Assembly (NCBI GenBank): GCA_905221605.1
Contig: CAJNDS010000315.1
Location: 62,001 to 126,000, forward strand
Length of the DNA stretch: 64,000 nucleotides
Direction of reading: 5' to 3'
Source: Symbiodinium natans
Taxonomy: Eukaryota; Sar; Dinophyceae; Suessiales; Symbiodiniaceae
Part shown: in pieces, positions 1 through 10,182 of the stretch
How the letters are laid out: every line of letters starts with the position of its first letter
How positions within the stretch are numbered: the first letter of the stretch is position 1
Program-made: the position numbers and the translations under genes
Notes under the pieces: model-generated
What the model was told of the DNA's origin: nothing
The model's database searches: none
What the model saw: only the letters and a program-made list of their open reading frames with translations

Positions 1-53
1 TATGTTGACAGACCCCGCCCGCGGCCCGCCGCGACTGCGCACGGCAGTGCCGT

Positions 54-1000
54 TTGACGTGGCTGACTACCGGCCGAACAGTCTCCTCCGGCTCGGCCCG
101 ACTGCTGTCGCAGCGGCCCTGCGAGATGCGAAGCGAGGCGGCGTGGCATGCGAGCAGAGCATTTAAAAGTCTGGCTCCAGGACCGGCCAGCACTGGAACT
201 CCTCGCTTATGCTGCAACCCGGCTGGCAAATGCGCAGGTGCCAGCCGACATCGTCCCAGTCATCATGGATGGCGCGCCCACCAGCAGTGACTGACAGGGG
301 CCTAGGCGAGTGGCCGCATGGCTGGCAGCACAGTGCGTCGCGAACTCGCAACCTGAACTTCAGCGACCGCACGTTGCTGCCAGCCTTGCCAGCAAGCGCC
401 TGCGCGCTCTTGCTTTCTCAAGCTGGGCCGCACGCGTGCATGGTTAACAGCATTCCAGCGGAGCCCGCCACCACACTGCCCCCGCAAGCAATGCAGCGCA
501 CCTTGCGCCGCTGACTGCGCCTCCCGCTCCCCTTGCGATAAAGTCGGTGCGGCCCATCTCCCGGTTGCGGCGAGCTCGTCGACACGTTCGGCGATCATGC
601 CTTGGCCTGGCCCTCGCACAGGACTGTTGGCTCGGCGAGCAGAGATCGTTGAACGGGCATGGGTGAGGGTCGCACGCGAAGCTGTTGGAGCAGGAGCGTT
701 GTGCTGTGATGCGACCCTGGTGTCGCCGCTCACGCGCACGGGCCAGCCCCAACCCGCAACGACGGCGCCATGCTGCGGGTGGCCGAGCGGCGCAAGCGAA
801 CCGCCTACCGGAGCTCAGCGCGGGCATGCGCGGGCGGTCCGCAGCGGCTCCTCGTCGTCGGCTCCGCAATAGGGGGGCGCTGGAACGAGGCAGCGCAGGG
901 GCTCGTCAGAGATTTGGCGCGCGTGCGTGCCCAACGGGCCCCGCCGGCACTGCGATCAGCAAGTGCGCAATGCAAGCCAAGGCCACCAAAGCGAGCAGCA
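54..1000 (+). pseudogene. Degraded 3' part of a non-LTR retroelement
   Basis: Short frames here match, piece by piece, the C-terminal third of the element at 2032-6656. Around 305-510 the tract with HASRTRN-like, LLPALPAS and SQAGPHA motifs corresponds to the same tract at 5700-5880. Around 600-690 GLLARRAEIVERAWVRVARE matches the post-zinc-knuckle region. Around 700-800 CDATLVSPLTR and AERRKR match the endonuclease-like domain. The matching pieces lie in different frames separated by stops, so this copy cannot encode a protein. It is a 5'-truncated, decayed relative of the neighbouring element, in the same orientation. Confidence 0.75.
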
Positions 1001-1019
1001 AACTGTGCCGTCTGCAGCG

Positions 1020-1800
1020 CGCCCTCACGCAGCGGATTGTCCGCTTGTCCGAGGAACTTAGCAACGCAATAACAGCGTCGTGCTTGGCGGCGTAATGGGC
1101 CGTTTTTGCTGGGGGCAAAACACGCAGGAGGTAGTTGGCTTGCGGGGCAGCGCAGTAACGCAGCATGAGCATGCCGCTCGGAAGTCCCGCTCCGTTTCTA
1201 AGCCCGCGCGGAGCGCTTGGACGATCACGGCGCAACCTTGCTGCCATGCTGCCCAACAGGTGTCGGCTGGGTGGGTCGGTTGGTTGCGCTGTGAAACCTG
1301 GCATCCGGGCTCTGGTCATAGGAGACAGGACACGTTCCGGGTAACTAGGTCCGCCCCTCGGTGCTGGTGGCCTGCCGAGTCCAAGGCCAAACCCAGCGTT
1401 GATTGTGTCCATCCGTTCAACGAACTCGCGCACAAAGCCATTGGTGGCGAGTAGGCCAGAAAAAGAACCACGAAGCTCTGTCTGTGATCGCCAAGGCACT
1501 GTCCGCACAAGGCAGAAGTAACGGGCAACGGTGGCGAAAGCCGGAGCTCCGGGGTAGTGGGCAGGGCCGTGAAAACCTTGGCTGCAGACGCCCGCAGGGA
1601 AGCGCCCATGCACAACCAGGGATGCCGCCAACGTGTCGTCCAGGGAATGAGCCGCGTTCTGCTCCCAGATGCGAATGAAATTAGCGGGCTGCTGGTCATC
1701 TCCCGCTCAAGCAAGCCGGTCCCACGACGGGCTTGGAACCTGAGCGTCGGCCGCACACGAGGCGCAGGTGGCACTTTGCAACTGGCGCGACGGGTACCGC
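1020..1800 (-). pseudogene. Inverted, decayed retroelement fragment
   Basis: On the minus strand about 1045-1170 reads LMLRYCAAPQANYLLRVLPP followed by KTAHYAAKHDAVIALL. This parallels LLLAYCASPRANHALRTVPP and PYAAAHDAAVWGTL of the main element (about 5230-5340). The rest of the minus-strand frames up to about 1800 are compositionally similar, but alignment by eye is poor. The fragment faces the preceding + strand fragment, so 1-1800 is a rearranged nest of dead copies. No complete domain is present. Confidence 0.5.
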
Positions 1801-1811
1801 ACTGCAACAAC

Positions 1812-1842
1812 GTCATTTTGGCTCAAGCCATTTTGGCTCAAG
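1812..1842 (+). other. Tandem relict spliced-leader sequences
   Basis: Two leader remnants lie back to back: CATTTTGGCTCAAG at 1814-1827 and CCATTTTGGCTCAAG at 1828-1842. The dinoflagellate spliced leader ends in ...GTAG-CCATTTTGGCTCAAG. When a leader-bearing mRNA is reverse-transcribed, integrated and trans-spliced again at the leader's own internal AG, a truncated relic beginning CCATTTTGG remains, as described for dinoflagellate genes. Two copies imply two rounds. The second relic begins exactly at CC, as that model predicts. They lie 190 bases upstream of the first ATG of the element's long frame. Confidence 0.85.
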
Positions 1843-2031
1843 GGCCGTGACTGCTCCTAGGGCGCGTCGCGCGCAGCTGGAGGGTCGCAGTAGACGTAGC
1901 CAAGGCATCATCGCGCGGCCACATGGCCCCATGGTTCGCTCTGCTGTGGAGTTTGGGGGCAGTGGGCGACTCGCGAGGCCTTGCGAGCCGTGCCATCTCT
2001 GGCCCAGTTGCCTCCCACATGCCGCGAAGCC

Positions 2032-5000
2032 ATGGCACATGCTGCCTTGGTTTGTGCGGGCGCCTCCCCGACGTACTACCCCCCAGGTTGGGGCCCCTGG
2101 TGCTTGTCCTGGGGGTGGTTTTGCTTGGGGGCGCTGGCGGGGGGGCTGGTGGGGGGGCTGGTGGTTGCCGTCGGCCTTTGCTTGCAGTCCACCCGGTTGT
2201 GGCCGCCCCGCGTGCAGACCTCTGCGCAGCAACTGTGGCACACAGCGGCGAAGCACGTCCTGGCTTGCGCCGCTGGGGAGCCTGGCGAATTACTGGACCT
2301 GGCGACGCAAGCGGGCACTTCCCCGGAAGATCTGTTGCGCCGGCTACTCCGCGAGGCGACCGCAGTACTGGACGGCGCACCAGGCAACTCCCTCTCACAG
2401 TCGCGGGCCCCTCCTCCCATTTCGGAAACACCGCCAGGCCTGCCACGGGCAGACCTCCGGACTCGTCGCCGTCCCCGTGCCTTGCCAGGGCGCGGGGCAG
2501 GGCGGCGCGTAATTACCGCCACTTGCTCGCAGGCAGTGCCGCCGATGGCCCTGCTCGCTACAGGGGGCTCTTCCTGTTGCGGGGGCTGCGGGCACCTCGC
2601 GCATCGGACACACGGCGGAAGGCGCGCGTTCCGCGCAGACACTGCCCGTTGCGTCGACCACACGCCCCATCCGCATTTGGGCCGGCGTGTTGGAGAGGCT
2701 GACAACCCCGGCCCGCCACAAGCGAGCGATGTTGCAGCCCGCCGCGAGCGAGCCTTGCACGCGTTGGGTGAGATGCGGCTTCTTCCACCAGACGGGCGCG
2801 CTGCCAGCGAGGCCGAAACACTTTCCGACACGCTCAGCGCCAACACGCCTTTCGCCTCGCCCCGGGACGCTGAGCCTTTCACACACGCCGGTGAGGTGGC
2901 CCCGACGTTGCCGGGGGAGGCGACGCCGGGCTTCACGCCGACTGAAGTGCCAGCGCCGCCAGAGCAGATGGCGGGCCTTGTGCTCGGCGAGTGGAGCGGC
3001 TGCGGCCCGCCCTGCACAAGGGATCTCCCTGCCCGCAACTCGTGGCTCTACGTGCCATTGCTCCACGCGGCCTCGGCCACACTCGCCCCTGCGGCCTCCG
3101 GCCAGTGGGTGGCCCATCCCGTGTGCGGCGTGCGGTGGCAAGCACTGGTGCATACACTCGCCCGAGCTGAGCCTGTGCTTGCGGCCCAGCTAGTCGCGCT
3201 GTGCAGAGCGGTGGCAGTGCTGGAGGACGACGCCGAGGCGGCAGTGGTCGAAGCTGAGGCTCTGTGTCGCCACCTCGACGCGCATGCTGACCGGCTCGTG
3301 TCTCTCCCGACGGCTTTCGCTTGCGCTTGCGACGCCCACGGCTATGTGCCCGCCGTGGCGCAGGCGGCCTTGCTCGAAGCATACGGGGGGCCTGCGGTGG
3401 CTGCGGAGGCGGCAATGCTTGCCGATGCCTTGCGTGCTTGCGAGCCACCTCCCGCACACGCAGCAGCATCTCCCACACGCACCGGGCGACCGCGCCGACG
3501 TAATCGGACCCCGGTGGAGTCGTCTGCGAGGCGGGGGGATGGCGACTCGAGCGACGCTGCTTCCGCTGCTCCAACCGCTGCCTGCCTCGCCCAGCCTGCG
3601 CGCAGGCCCGCCTCGCCTCCAACCCTTGAAGCGCTTGATGCCGTGGATCTTCTCGCAAAACTTCGTGGCCCCGTGCCGACCCTACAAGACGTCCCGGTCT
3701 TCTTGCGCGGCGGGTTGCGTCGCGCCTTGGAGTTCGCCCTGACAGCGCTGCAGGAGGCTTATGCGGGGCCGGCAGAGGAGGCTGTACGCGCGCGAGCCTG
3801 GAAACTTTTCCTCCTTACGCCTCGCATGCTCCTCGCGCGGACGGCAGAGACCGGTGCTGCAGGCAGGCGCGAGCTATTGGCCCGCGTTGGTGCGTACGAG
3901 CGTGCCGAATGGCCCGCCCTGTTGGAACGTGCGCGCGCTCAGCATCGGCCCGCCTGCGGAGCGAGCAACATTGCCGATGCAGAGGCTGCTGCGGCCCACC
4001 GACGCGAGGTCGCCTGCGCCAAAGTCCGCAAAGGTGAGCTTTCGCGCACCCGCCACGACCTCACGTCTGCGCCCCTGGCACCCGGAGATGCGGCTACCCT
4101 CGCGGCGCTGACGGACGTCACGAAGAGACCGGCTCGGCCCAGGCAGGATATCCCTGATGAGCTTCTCCAGTTCCGGCCTCCTGCCCAGGTACACATCTCG
4201 GCCGCCGCCATCGCGCGCAGCTTGCGTGCTTGCAAGCGCGGCAGCGCGCCGGGCTTGTCGGGAGCGCGGGCCGAACACTACAAAGTCCTCCTAGTTCAGG
4301 CCGATGCTCTGGAATTGCTGGCCGAGGCTGCCACCCTCCTCGCCCGTGCTGACGTGCCCCAGGAAGTCGCTGCCGGCGTTGCGCTTGCGCGTATGACTGC
4401 CATCCAGAAGCCTGGAGGCGGGGTCCGTGGCATCGCCACTGGCGACACGTTCCGGCGGCTTGTTTCCCGCACGTTGGCCGCCTCCCACGCTGCCACATTC
4501 GATGAGGCGACCCGACCATTCCAATATGCCTTAAGCACTCGCGCGGGCATGGACGCTCTTACAGCGAAGCTGCGGGCCGCTCTCGAATGCGACCCTCAGA
4601 CCACCGTCGTCTCGCTAGACGGTCGCAGCGCATACGACTGCATTTCCCGCGCTGCCTTTTTGCAGAAGCTCCATGAAGTGGCGCCCGCCCTCGTCCCCTT
4701 CGCCCGGCTTTTTTACGGTCAGGCCTCGGAGTACCTTTGGTGGGACGAGAGCGGCGAGCGCCATAGCATCTTCCAGGGCGAGGGATGCGAGCAAGGGGAC
4801 CCATTGGCCCCCGCGCTCTTCGCCTTGGGACAACATGCGGGGCTGCAGCACGCGGCTGAGAGGCTTCAGGATGGTGAGGAACTCCTCGCGTTTCTGGATG
4901 ACCTCTACCTCGTGCTCCCGTGCCCAACACGGTCCCGTGCAGCCTTCGATACGGCAACGGCATCTGTTGAGGCCCACACCGGGATCGCGGCCAACCTGGG

Positions 5001-6656
5001 CAAGACTCGCGTGTTCAACTTCTCCGGGGGACCAGCGCCGCCGGGGGTTTGCGACCTCGGCGACGACGTGTGGCGCGGGGACAAGCCGTTGCTCGAACGC
5101 GGCATAGTCGCATTGGGCTGCCCCGTGGGGACACCCCAGTTCACAGAGGCGTGGGGGCGGGATCGCGTGGCGAAGGAAGACGAGCTCCTGCGGCAGCTCC
5201 CCCTGCTGCCCGACCTACAGTGCGCGTGGTTGCTCCTGGCGTACTGCGCCTCGCCGCGCGCCAACCACGCCCTGCGAACTGTGCCGCCCGAGTTGATCAA
5301 GCCGTACGCTGCGGCGCACGATGCGGCTGTGTGGGGCACGTTGCAAGCTTGTGTTGGTGAGCCGGCCGAGGACGCGGAGTGCCCGGCACGCGCCATCGCG
5401 CTGTTGCCCGCAAGCTTAGGAGGTCTGGGTCTCACTCAGGCAACACGCGCAGCCCCCGCAGCTTACTGGGCTGCGTGGGCTGACTCGCTCGCCGTCTTCG
5501 AGGCCCGCTGCCCCAGGTTTGCCGCATGGGCGGTCGCGGCTCTCCAAGATGGCACTGGCCCAGCGTGCCTGCGAGCCGCCGAGGCTGGTCGGCAGCTACT
5601 TCTCAACGAAGGCTGGGTCGATGTGCCGGCATGGTCGCGGGTTGCTAGGGGGGCGAGACCGCCGGGACCCGAGCCCGACGCCACTGAGCCTGGCGGGCGG
5701 GTGCATGGATGGCAGTTTCACGCGTCGCGTACTCGGAACCGTTTCTTCCGCGACCGCGTGTTGCTGCCTTCCTTGTCGCCCGCTCATCGCGCTCTCGTGC
5801 GTTCACAGGCTGGGCCCCACGCCGGCGCATGGCTTACGGCCATCCCAAGTGACCCCCACACTACGCTCTCCCCGGAGATGATGCAGATCGCACTGAGGCG
5901 ACGCCTACGCCTGCCGCTTCCGCTGGCCGCAGGGCGTTGTGGTGGGGATGGCGGGCGGTCCACCCCGGGGTGTGGGTCGATGAGCACGGCGACCATGCCT
6001 TGGCTTGCCCCCGCACGGGCCTGCTTGCGCGCCGTGCCAAAGTCGTCGAGCGCGCCTGGGTGCGTGTCGCGCGCGAGGCTGTTGGGCCAGAGGGCCAAGT
6101 GGTGCCGCAGCAATGGCTGGCCCATACCACCGCGCCTGGAGTACCCTCGGGGGATCGTCGCCGCTTGGACCTCGTCATCTACGGGGCGACCCCGTTGGGA
6201 GGGGCGCTATGCTGCGACGCCACACTCGTCTCGCCGCTGGCGAGGGATGGCACGCCCCACTGCAGAGCCGCAGACCGTGACGGGGCCGTACTGCGCGCGG
6301 CCGAGCGGCGCAAGCGGGCCACCTACCCCGAGCTCGCACAGGGGGGGGCGCAACAGCTCTGCGTGCTTGGTTGTGAGGTCGGGGGGCGCTGGAACGCCGA
6401 GGCTGCGTCAGTGGTGCGACGCCTGGTCCGCTTGCGGGCCTGCCGCGCCCCGGCACCTCTGCGCGCGGTTGCCGGCGTCGCCTGGGCACGCAGGTGGTGG
6501 AGCGCCCTGTCCGTCGCATGCCAGCAGGCGGTCGGCTCAACGGCGCTGGGGAGGGCAAGGGCGGTAGTGGGGCCGGCGCAAGACAGCCTGCCGACCCTGG
6601 CTGCCGTCCTGGCTCTTGGCGACCCGGACGGACCGAGTCGCTTGCCGCTGCGCTGA
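2032..6656 (+). CDS. Retroelement polyprotein: reverse transcriptase plus endonuclease-like domain
   Basis: The frame is open from before 2032 (first in-frame ATG) to 6567. The N-terminal about 700 residues are Ala/Pro/Arg-rich with no recognised domain. The reverse transcriptase follows: AQRGSAPG-type motif near 4230, PGGGVRGIATGDTFRRLV near 4411-4460, motif A SLDGRSAYD at 4612-4638, motif B GCEQGDPL at 4783-4806, and motif C FLDD at 4891-4902 in place of YxDD. The family's usual C-terminal zinc knuckle (CxC...GDHxxxC) and a PD-(D/E)xK-like endonuclease (RRLDLVI, CCDATLVSP, KRATYPEL; about 6160-6340) are present, but in another frame ending at 6656. One frameshift is therefore needed near 5930-5945. 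Either this copy is recently dead or the shift is programmed or a sequencing error. The domain order resembles R2-like elements with a restriction-like endonuclease. Confidence 0.85.
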
Positions 6657-6756
6657 AGCCCGCCGGCTGCCGCTGCGGGCGTGGCGTAGCTTGCCCGGGT
6701 AGTTTTGGAGCCGACCAAACGGATCAGCAGGCATAAAAGTCCGAAGAAAAAAAAAC

Positions 6757-7080
6757 GTTTAAATTCAACATGTTTAGAATTTTGATGAATTTAGACAAGT
6801 CAGCAGGCCCGGCGTCAGCAAGCAAGGAAACCACCGGAATCGTGGCAGGCTGCAAAAGTGTACAATGATATCATGTGTTCCGAACCGTGGATATGCAAGA
6901 CGAGTCTGCTGCCAACGACTGAACCAACGCAAGGCGACTGTCAGCTTCAATTCGCAACAAATTTCAAAAAGCACGCAAACGTAACGAACAAGGAGGTTTC
7001 GATACCGACATCCGACCAGGTAAGGTCAGGTCGCCTGTACGCCCCCGAAGGTGGTCCGTTTAGGGCACAGGAGTCAACAG
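6757..7080. other. Spacer downstream of the retroelement, no gene seen
   Basis: This stretch is more AT-rich than the element. It shows no convincing coding frame, domain or repeat. It separates the A tract of the intact element from an inverted dead fragment. Confidence 0.5.
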
Positions 7081-7084
7081 AACA

Positions 7085-7600
7085 TCACCTTAACAACATC
7101 AGCGCATTGCTCTCAACAAGCTTCGTTCCTGAGCATGAATCAATATATTCCTCGCAGCGCCTTGCACACGGTGTGGGATTCTGCGAGCGTCCGGTCTCCT
7201 GTCCAACATGGGTTAGCCGGGTCTTCCTGCGGCAACATGGCCGGCTCCTCCCCCGCACTGTTCCATGCACGTGTCTTACCGAGGTGCACTTGGATGTTGG
7301 CATGCTGGCGGAGGGAGTCCTGGAGGATCCGGCACTGGCCCGTGGTTCGTGCCGGGTCCCCCGTGCTGAAAATGTCGTCTAGGAACGCCTACAGCGCATC
7401 GGAAACGTGGAGCTGGCCGCTTGCTTGCTGCAGCGCCTTGTGTTGCCCCAGGGCGAACAAGCGGGCAAAATATTCCCAGAGCTCCAGAGTGCGAGACACT
7501 GCAAGCTCGTCGTGTTCGGTTTGGAACTGGACGCATCAGCCGCAATTCGATGACGATCCTCTGTCTCCTCGCGAGGGCAAGGGCGCGCCAGCGGGCACCC
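7085..7600 (-). pseudogene. Inverted reverse-transcriptase fragment
   Basis: Read on the minus strand, about 7560-7400 encodes LWEYFARLFALGQHKALQQA, then a stop, then AFLDDI, matching LFALGQHAGLQHAAERL and LLAFLDDLYL of the main element. Further along, about 7310-7150, ANIQVHLGKTRAWNSAGE followed by a PAMLPQ tract matches the IAANLGKTRVFNFSGGPAPP region that follows motif C. At least one stop and a frame change interrupt it. It is a decayed piece of the RT core of a different family member, since the sequence differs clearly from the copy at 1812-6755. Confidence 0.7.
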
Positions 7601-7619
7601 TGCTGCATCCCGGGGGGGG

Positions 7620-8220
7620 CAGTGGGCCAGACCATGGGCACAAAAGAGCAGGATTTTTGCATTCCTGCTTGAGAAAGGCTAGGTGACGACAATTTGAACC
7701 GAAACTCACCTTGCCTTCCAATACGTCACTGAGCACAAACAGCACTGAAATTTGCATTGCACCGTGGTATGAGCATAAGACCCTGTCGTGCGAGCGCGTG
7801 GGAGAGCATGAATGTAGCGTGAACAAGTGAAGGTGTTGAAGGCTCAAGACGCGCGTGCAGCTCCGGTTCTTATCCTGCAGCTTGATGTGGATGTGGACAT
7901 GACGTGGAAGTCACCAGTAAACAACACCTTCTTGTGCTTTGTTGAGTGCCGCACGCTCAGGCCCCACATGGCGCCTACAATTGAAGAGGCAGTCATTCTG
8001 ATATCTTCGCGAGGTGAGCATGTGGCGTTTCATGTGACAGGCAGCATCACCTTTGGTGTTGCCAACGCGGCCCTTCCAACCGGCATGGTTGGTCCCAAGC
8101 TTGATTGGTCAGTGCCGATGCCAAACCTGATCACGCGACCTTTCGTCCCGCAGAGGTCGGCATGGCGAAAGTGAAGGAAATCATGGGAGTGCGGGCTTCG
8201 GCAAGCGACTGGTTGTGTAG
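7620..8220. other. Spacer with an unassigned coding-like stretch
   Basis: A frame at 7827-8174 (+, 115 residues) has moderately coding-like composition but no recognisable motif and no clear exon borders. No repeat or RNA gene is apparent. It could contain upstream exons of the gene at 10.2-13 kb, but nothing here proves that. Confidence 0.3.
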
Positions 8221-8359
8221 TCAGGCTGGCAGCAAAAATCAGTGATCTCATGGACCAGGTGGAAGCCCAGAAGGCTGCCATGGCATACAAGCACCACCAA
8301 GATGCCAAGTCGAAAGCGGGAGAGATCAATGCGGACACAATCAACAAGGATGGGGGCGT
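8221..8359 (+). CDS. Candidate exon, unidentified
   Basis: A stop-free stretch encodes a hydrophilic helix-like peptide containing AAKISDLMDQVEAQKAAMAY and AKSKAGEINADTINKDGG. A good GTAAGT donor follows it directly, and an AG acceptor (TTGTGTAG or GTCAG) precedes it at about 8218-8224. The composition is coding-like, but no family is recognised. It lies about 1.8 kb upstream of the diflavin-reductase exons on the same strand. It could be an early exon of that gene or part of a separate one. A second weaker exon-like frame with a GTGAGT end lies at about 8372-8577. Confidence 0.4.
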
Positions 8360-8775
8360 AAGTGCCGTACTTTGACGTCTTCGTCTGCGGATGTGCACAC
8401 ATGCAACTTGCACAGCGATTCGGAGGTTGGAGACTTGTCTCGGCTTCTCGCCTTCCAGCCACAGTACAAGGCTTGTCTGAAGCTCTCTGCTTTCTGTGCT
8501 GTCAGTGCTTTCGGGTGCGCTTCGAAAGCAATGCAAACAGGCACAGCTCAGAGCACGGCCAGATGTTTCTCAGGGTGAGTTGGTGCGGGTGACGGACCGC
8601 CCTCACTGCTTTGGCTTGTGGGGGTCTCCTCTTGAGATGAAAGGGAACCACGTCACATGATGTCACATGTTCCACTTGCGAGGACTGGAAATTGTTGACC
8701 CCTGAGAACTATGACCGCACGTGCTTTCACATCGAGGCTTCCCCGAAGATATCGGTACCTATTGCTCCCTATTCT

Positions 8776-9330
8776 TTTTCTTATCCTTTTATTACTTTTA
8801 TTCTTATCCTTTTATTCTTATTCTTATTCTTATTCTTATTCTTATTCTTATTCTTATTCTTGTTCTTGTTCTTGTTCTTGTTCTTATTCTTATTCTTATT
8901 CTTATTCTTAGTCTTAGTCTTAGTCTTAGTCTTAGTCTTAGTCTTAGTCTTAGTCTTATTCTCATTCTCATTCTCATTCTATTTTTTTGTTCTTATTCTC
9001 ATTCTTATTCTTATTCGTATTGTCTTAATTATATTCTCTTAATTCTTCTTATTCTCTGAATTCTTCTTATTCTTTCAATTCTTCTAATTCTCTCAGTTTC
9101 TTATTCTTTCAATTCTTCTTGTTCCTTCTTATTCTTAATTCTTCTTATTCTTATTCTTTTTTTGTTCTTAATTCTTTCTTATTCTTATTCTCATGTCTTA
9201 TTCATATTCGTATTCTTATTCTTATTCTTATTCTTACTCTTACTCCTACTCTTACTCTTACTCTTATTCTTATTCTTATTCTTATTCTTTTTCTTATTCT
9301 TATCATCGAAATTTTGTCATTGTTGCTATT
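8776..9330. repeat. Hexanucleotide microsatellite (TTCTTA family)
   Basis: Dominant units on the + strand are TTCTTA, TTCTTG, TAGTCT and TTCTCA in successive blocks, thinning into interrupted TTCTTAATTC motifs after 9030. The blocks grade into one another, suggesting expansion of successive point variants. All long frames across it (Leu/Phe or Ser/Tyr runs) are artefacts of the repeat. Confidence 0.95.
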
Positions 9331-9574
9331 CATATTATTTTTCTTCTTATTCTTATTATTGTTAGTGTTAGATTAATTATTAGTATAGTTGCTGTTGTTC
9401 GTGTTTATTGTTTTCTTTTATTGTTTACAGTGTCAAGTGGATTGTGTATTGCGTATTGCGTACTGTGTATTGTGTATTGTTCCCCACCTTCGGTGTCGAG
9501 TTGTTAGATTTTAAAGTCAACTCTTCTCCTCGCCCGGAATTCTTCTCCTCGCCCGGTCTACTCCTAGAGCCTCC

Positions 9575-9812
9575 CTGGAGTGCCCAAAGCTCCCTGCGGT
9601 GCCCAACCCCAGAGACTCCATGGAGTCCAACCCGAGACACTCCCTGGAGTGCCCAACCCAAAGACTCCTAGAGTGCCCAACCCCAGAGTCTCCCTACAAT
9701 GCCCAACCCCAGAGTCTCCTGAGTGCCCAACCTTAGAGAATCCTGGGGTGCCCAACCCAGAGTCTCCCTGGAGTGCCCAACCCCAGAGTCTCCCTGGAGT
9801 TCCCAACGCCAA
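9575..9812. repeat. Minisatellite, ~24-27 bp unit
   Basis: About nine imperfect copies of a unit containing TGCCCAACCCCAGAGTCTCC and a variable CTGGAGT or CTACAAT segment. Unit length varies slightly, which is typical of slipped tandem arrays. It lies in the spacer upstream of the diflavin reductase and is probably not coding. Confidence 0.9.
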
Positions 9813-9917
9813 TTGCAAGCAAAACCAAGAAAACGTATTTGAATCAATGTGTCTTTGTTTGAACATCCTATTTGCGCTTTTTCCTTTTAAGCAAGGTGGG
9901 GATGTTCGAAGTAAAAG

Positions 9918-9995
9918 AGTTTATTGTTATAGTTATTGTTACTGCTACTGTTACTGTTACTGTTCTTTTTACTGTTATTGTTACTGCTACTATCA
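9918..9995. repeat. Short TTACTG-type hexanucleotide repeat
   Basis: Interrupted repeats of TTACTG, TTATTG and TTACTGC-like units lie just 5' of the first recognisable exon of the diflavin reductase, most likely in an intron or spacer. Confidence 0.8.
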
Positions 9996-10182
9996 TTACA
10001 CATGCCGACAGAGCAGTGAGTCTAATGTAAACAAGTTACTATCATGATTACTGTTGTTGTTGGTGTTACTACTATCTTGTGACAGGTACGACTATATTTT
10101 TCTGTTTTTAAGACAGTGCTCTACGTGTAGGAACGTGCCCAAGACAGCGCTTGTTCATCAGCATGCTCGGATTTGTTCCAAG

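Larger units (their letters stand above)
1812..6755 (+). mobile_element. Non-LTR retroelement with 5' leader relics and 3' A tract
   Basis: The unit runs from the leader relics through one long reverse-transcriptase frame to a run of nine A at 6747-6755, about 90 bases after the last coding frame. This is what an integrated full-length, trans-spliced, polyadenylated transcript would look like. No long terminal repeats were seen at either end. Related dead fragments lie at 54-1000, 1020-1800 and 7085-7600. Target-site duplications could not be assigned by eye. The coding region is GC-rich compared with the AT-richer flank after 6760. Confidence 0.75.

Noticed and set aside
906-1631. 241-codon minus-strand protein
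   Set aside because: Only about 40 residues match the retroelement and the rest is translation of neighbouring dead sequence, so it is annotated as a retroelement fragment and not as a gene.
1812-1842. Functional spliced-leader RNA gene
   Set aside because: Only the 3' 14-15 bases of the leader are present, without the upstream part, the donor GT or an Sm-site-containing intron; these are relics.
8692-9507. Overlapping Leu/Phe- and Ser/Tyr-rich open frames
   Set aside because: They are translations of the TTCTTA-type hexanucleotide repeat; all frames are open because the repeat lacks stops.
9575-9812. Possible CRISPR-like array
   Set aside because: The units are contiguous without unique spacers and vary in length; this is a eukaryotic minisatellite.
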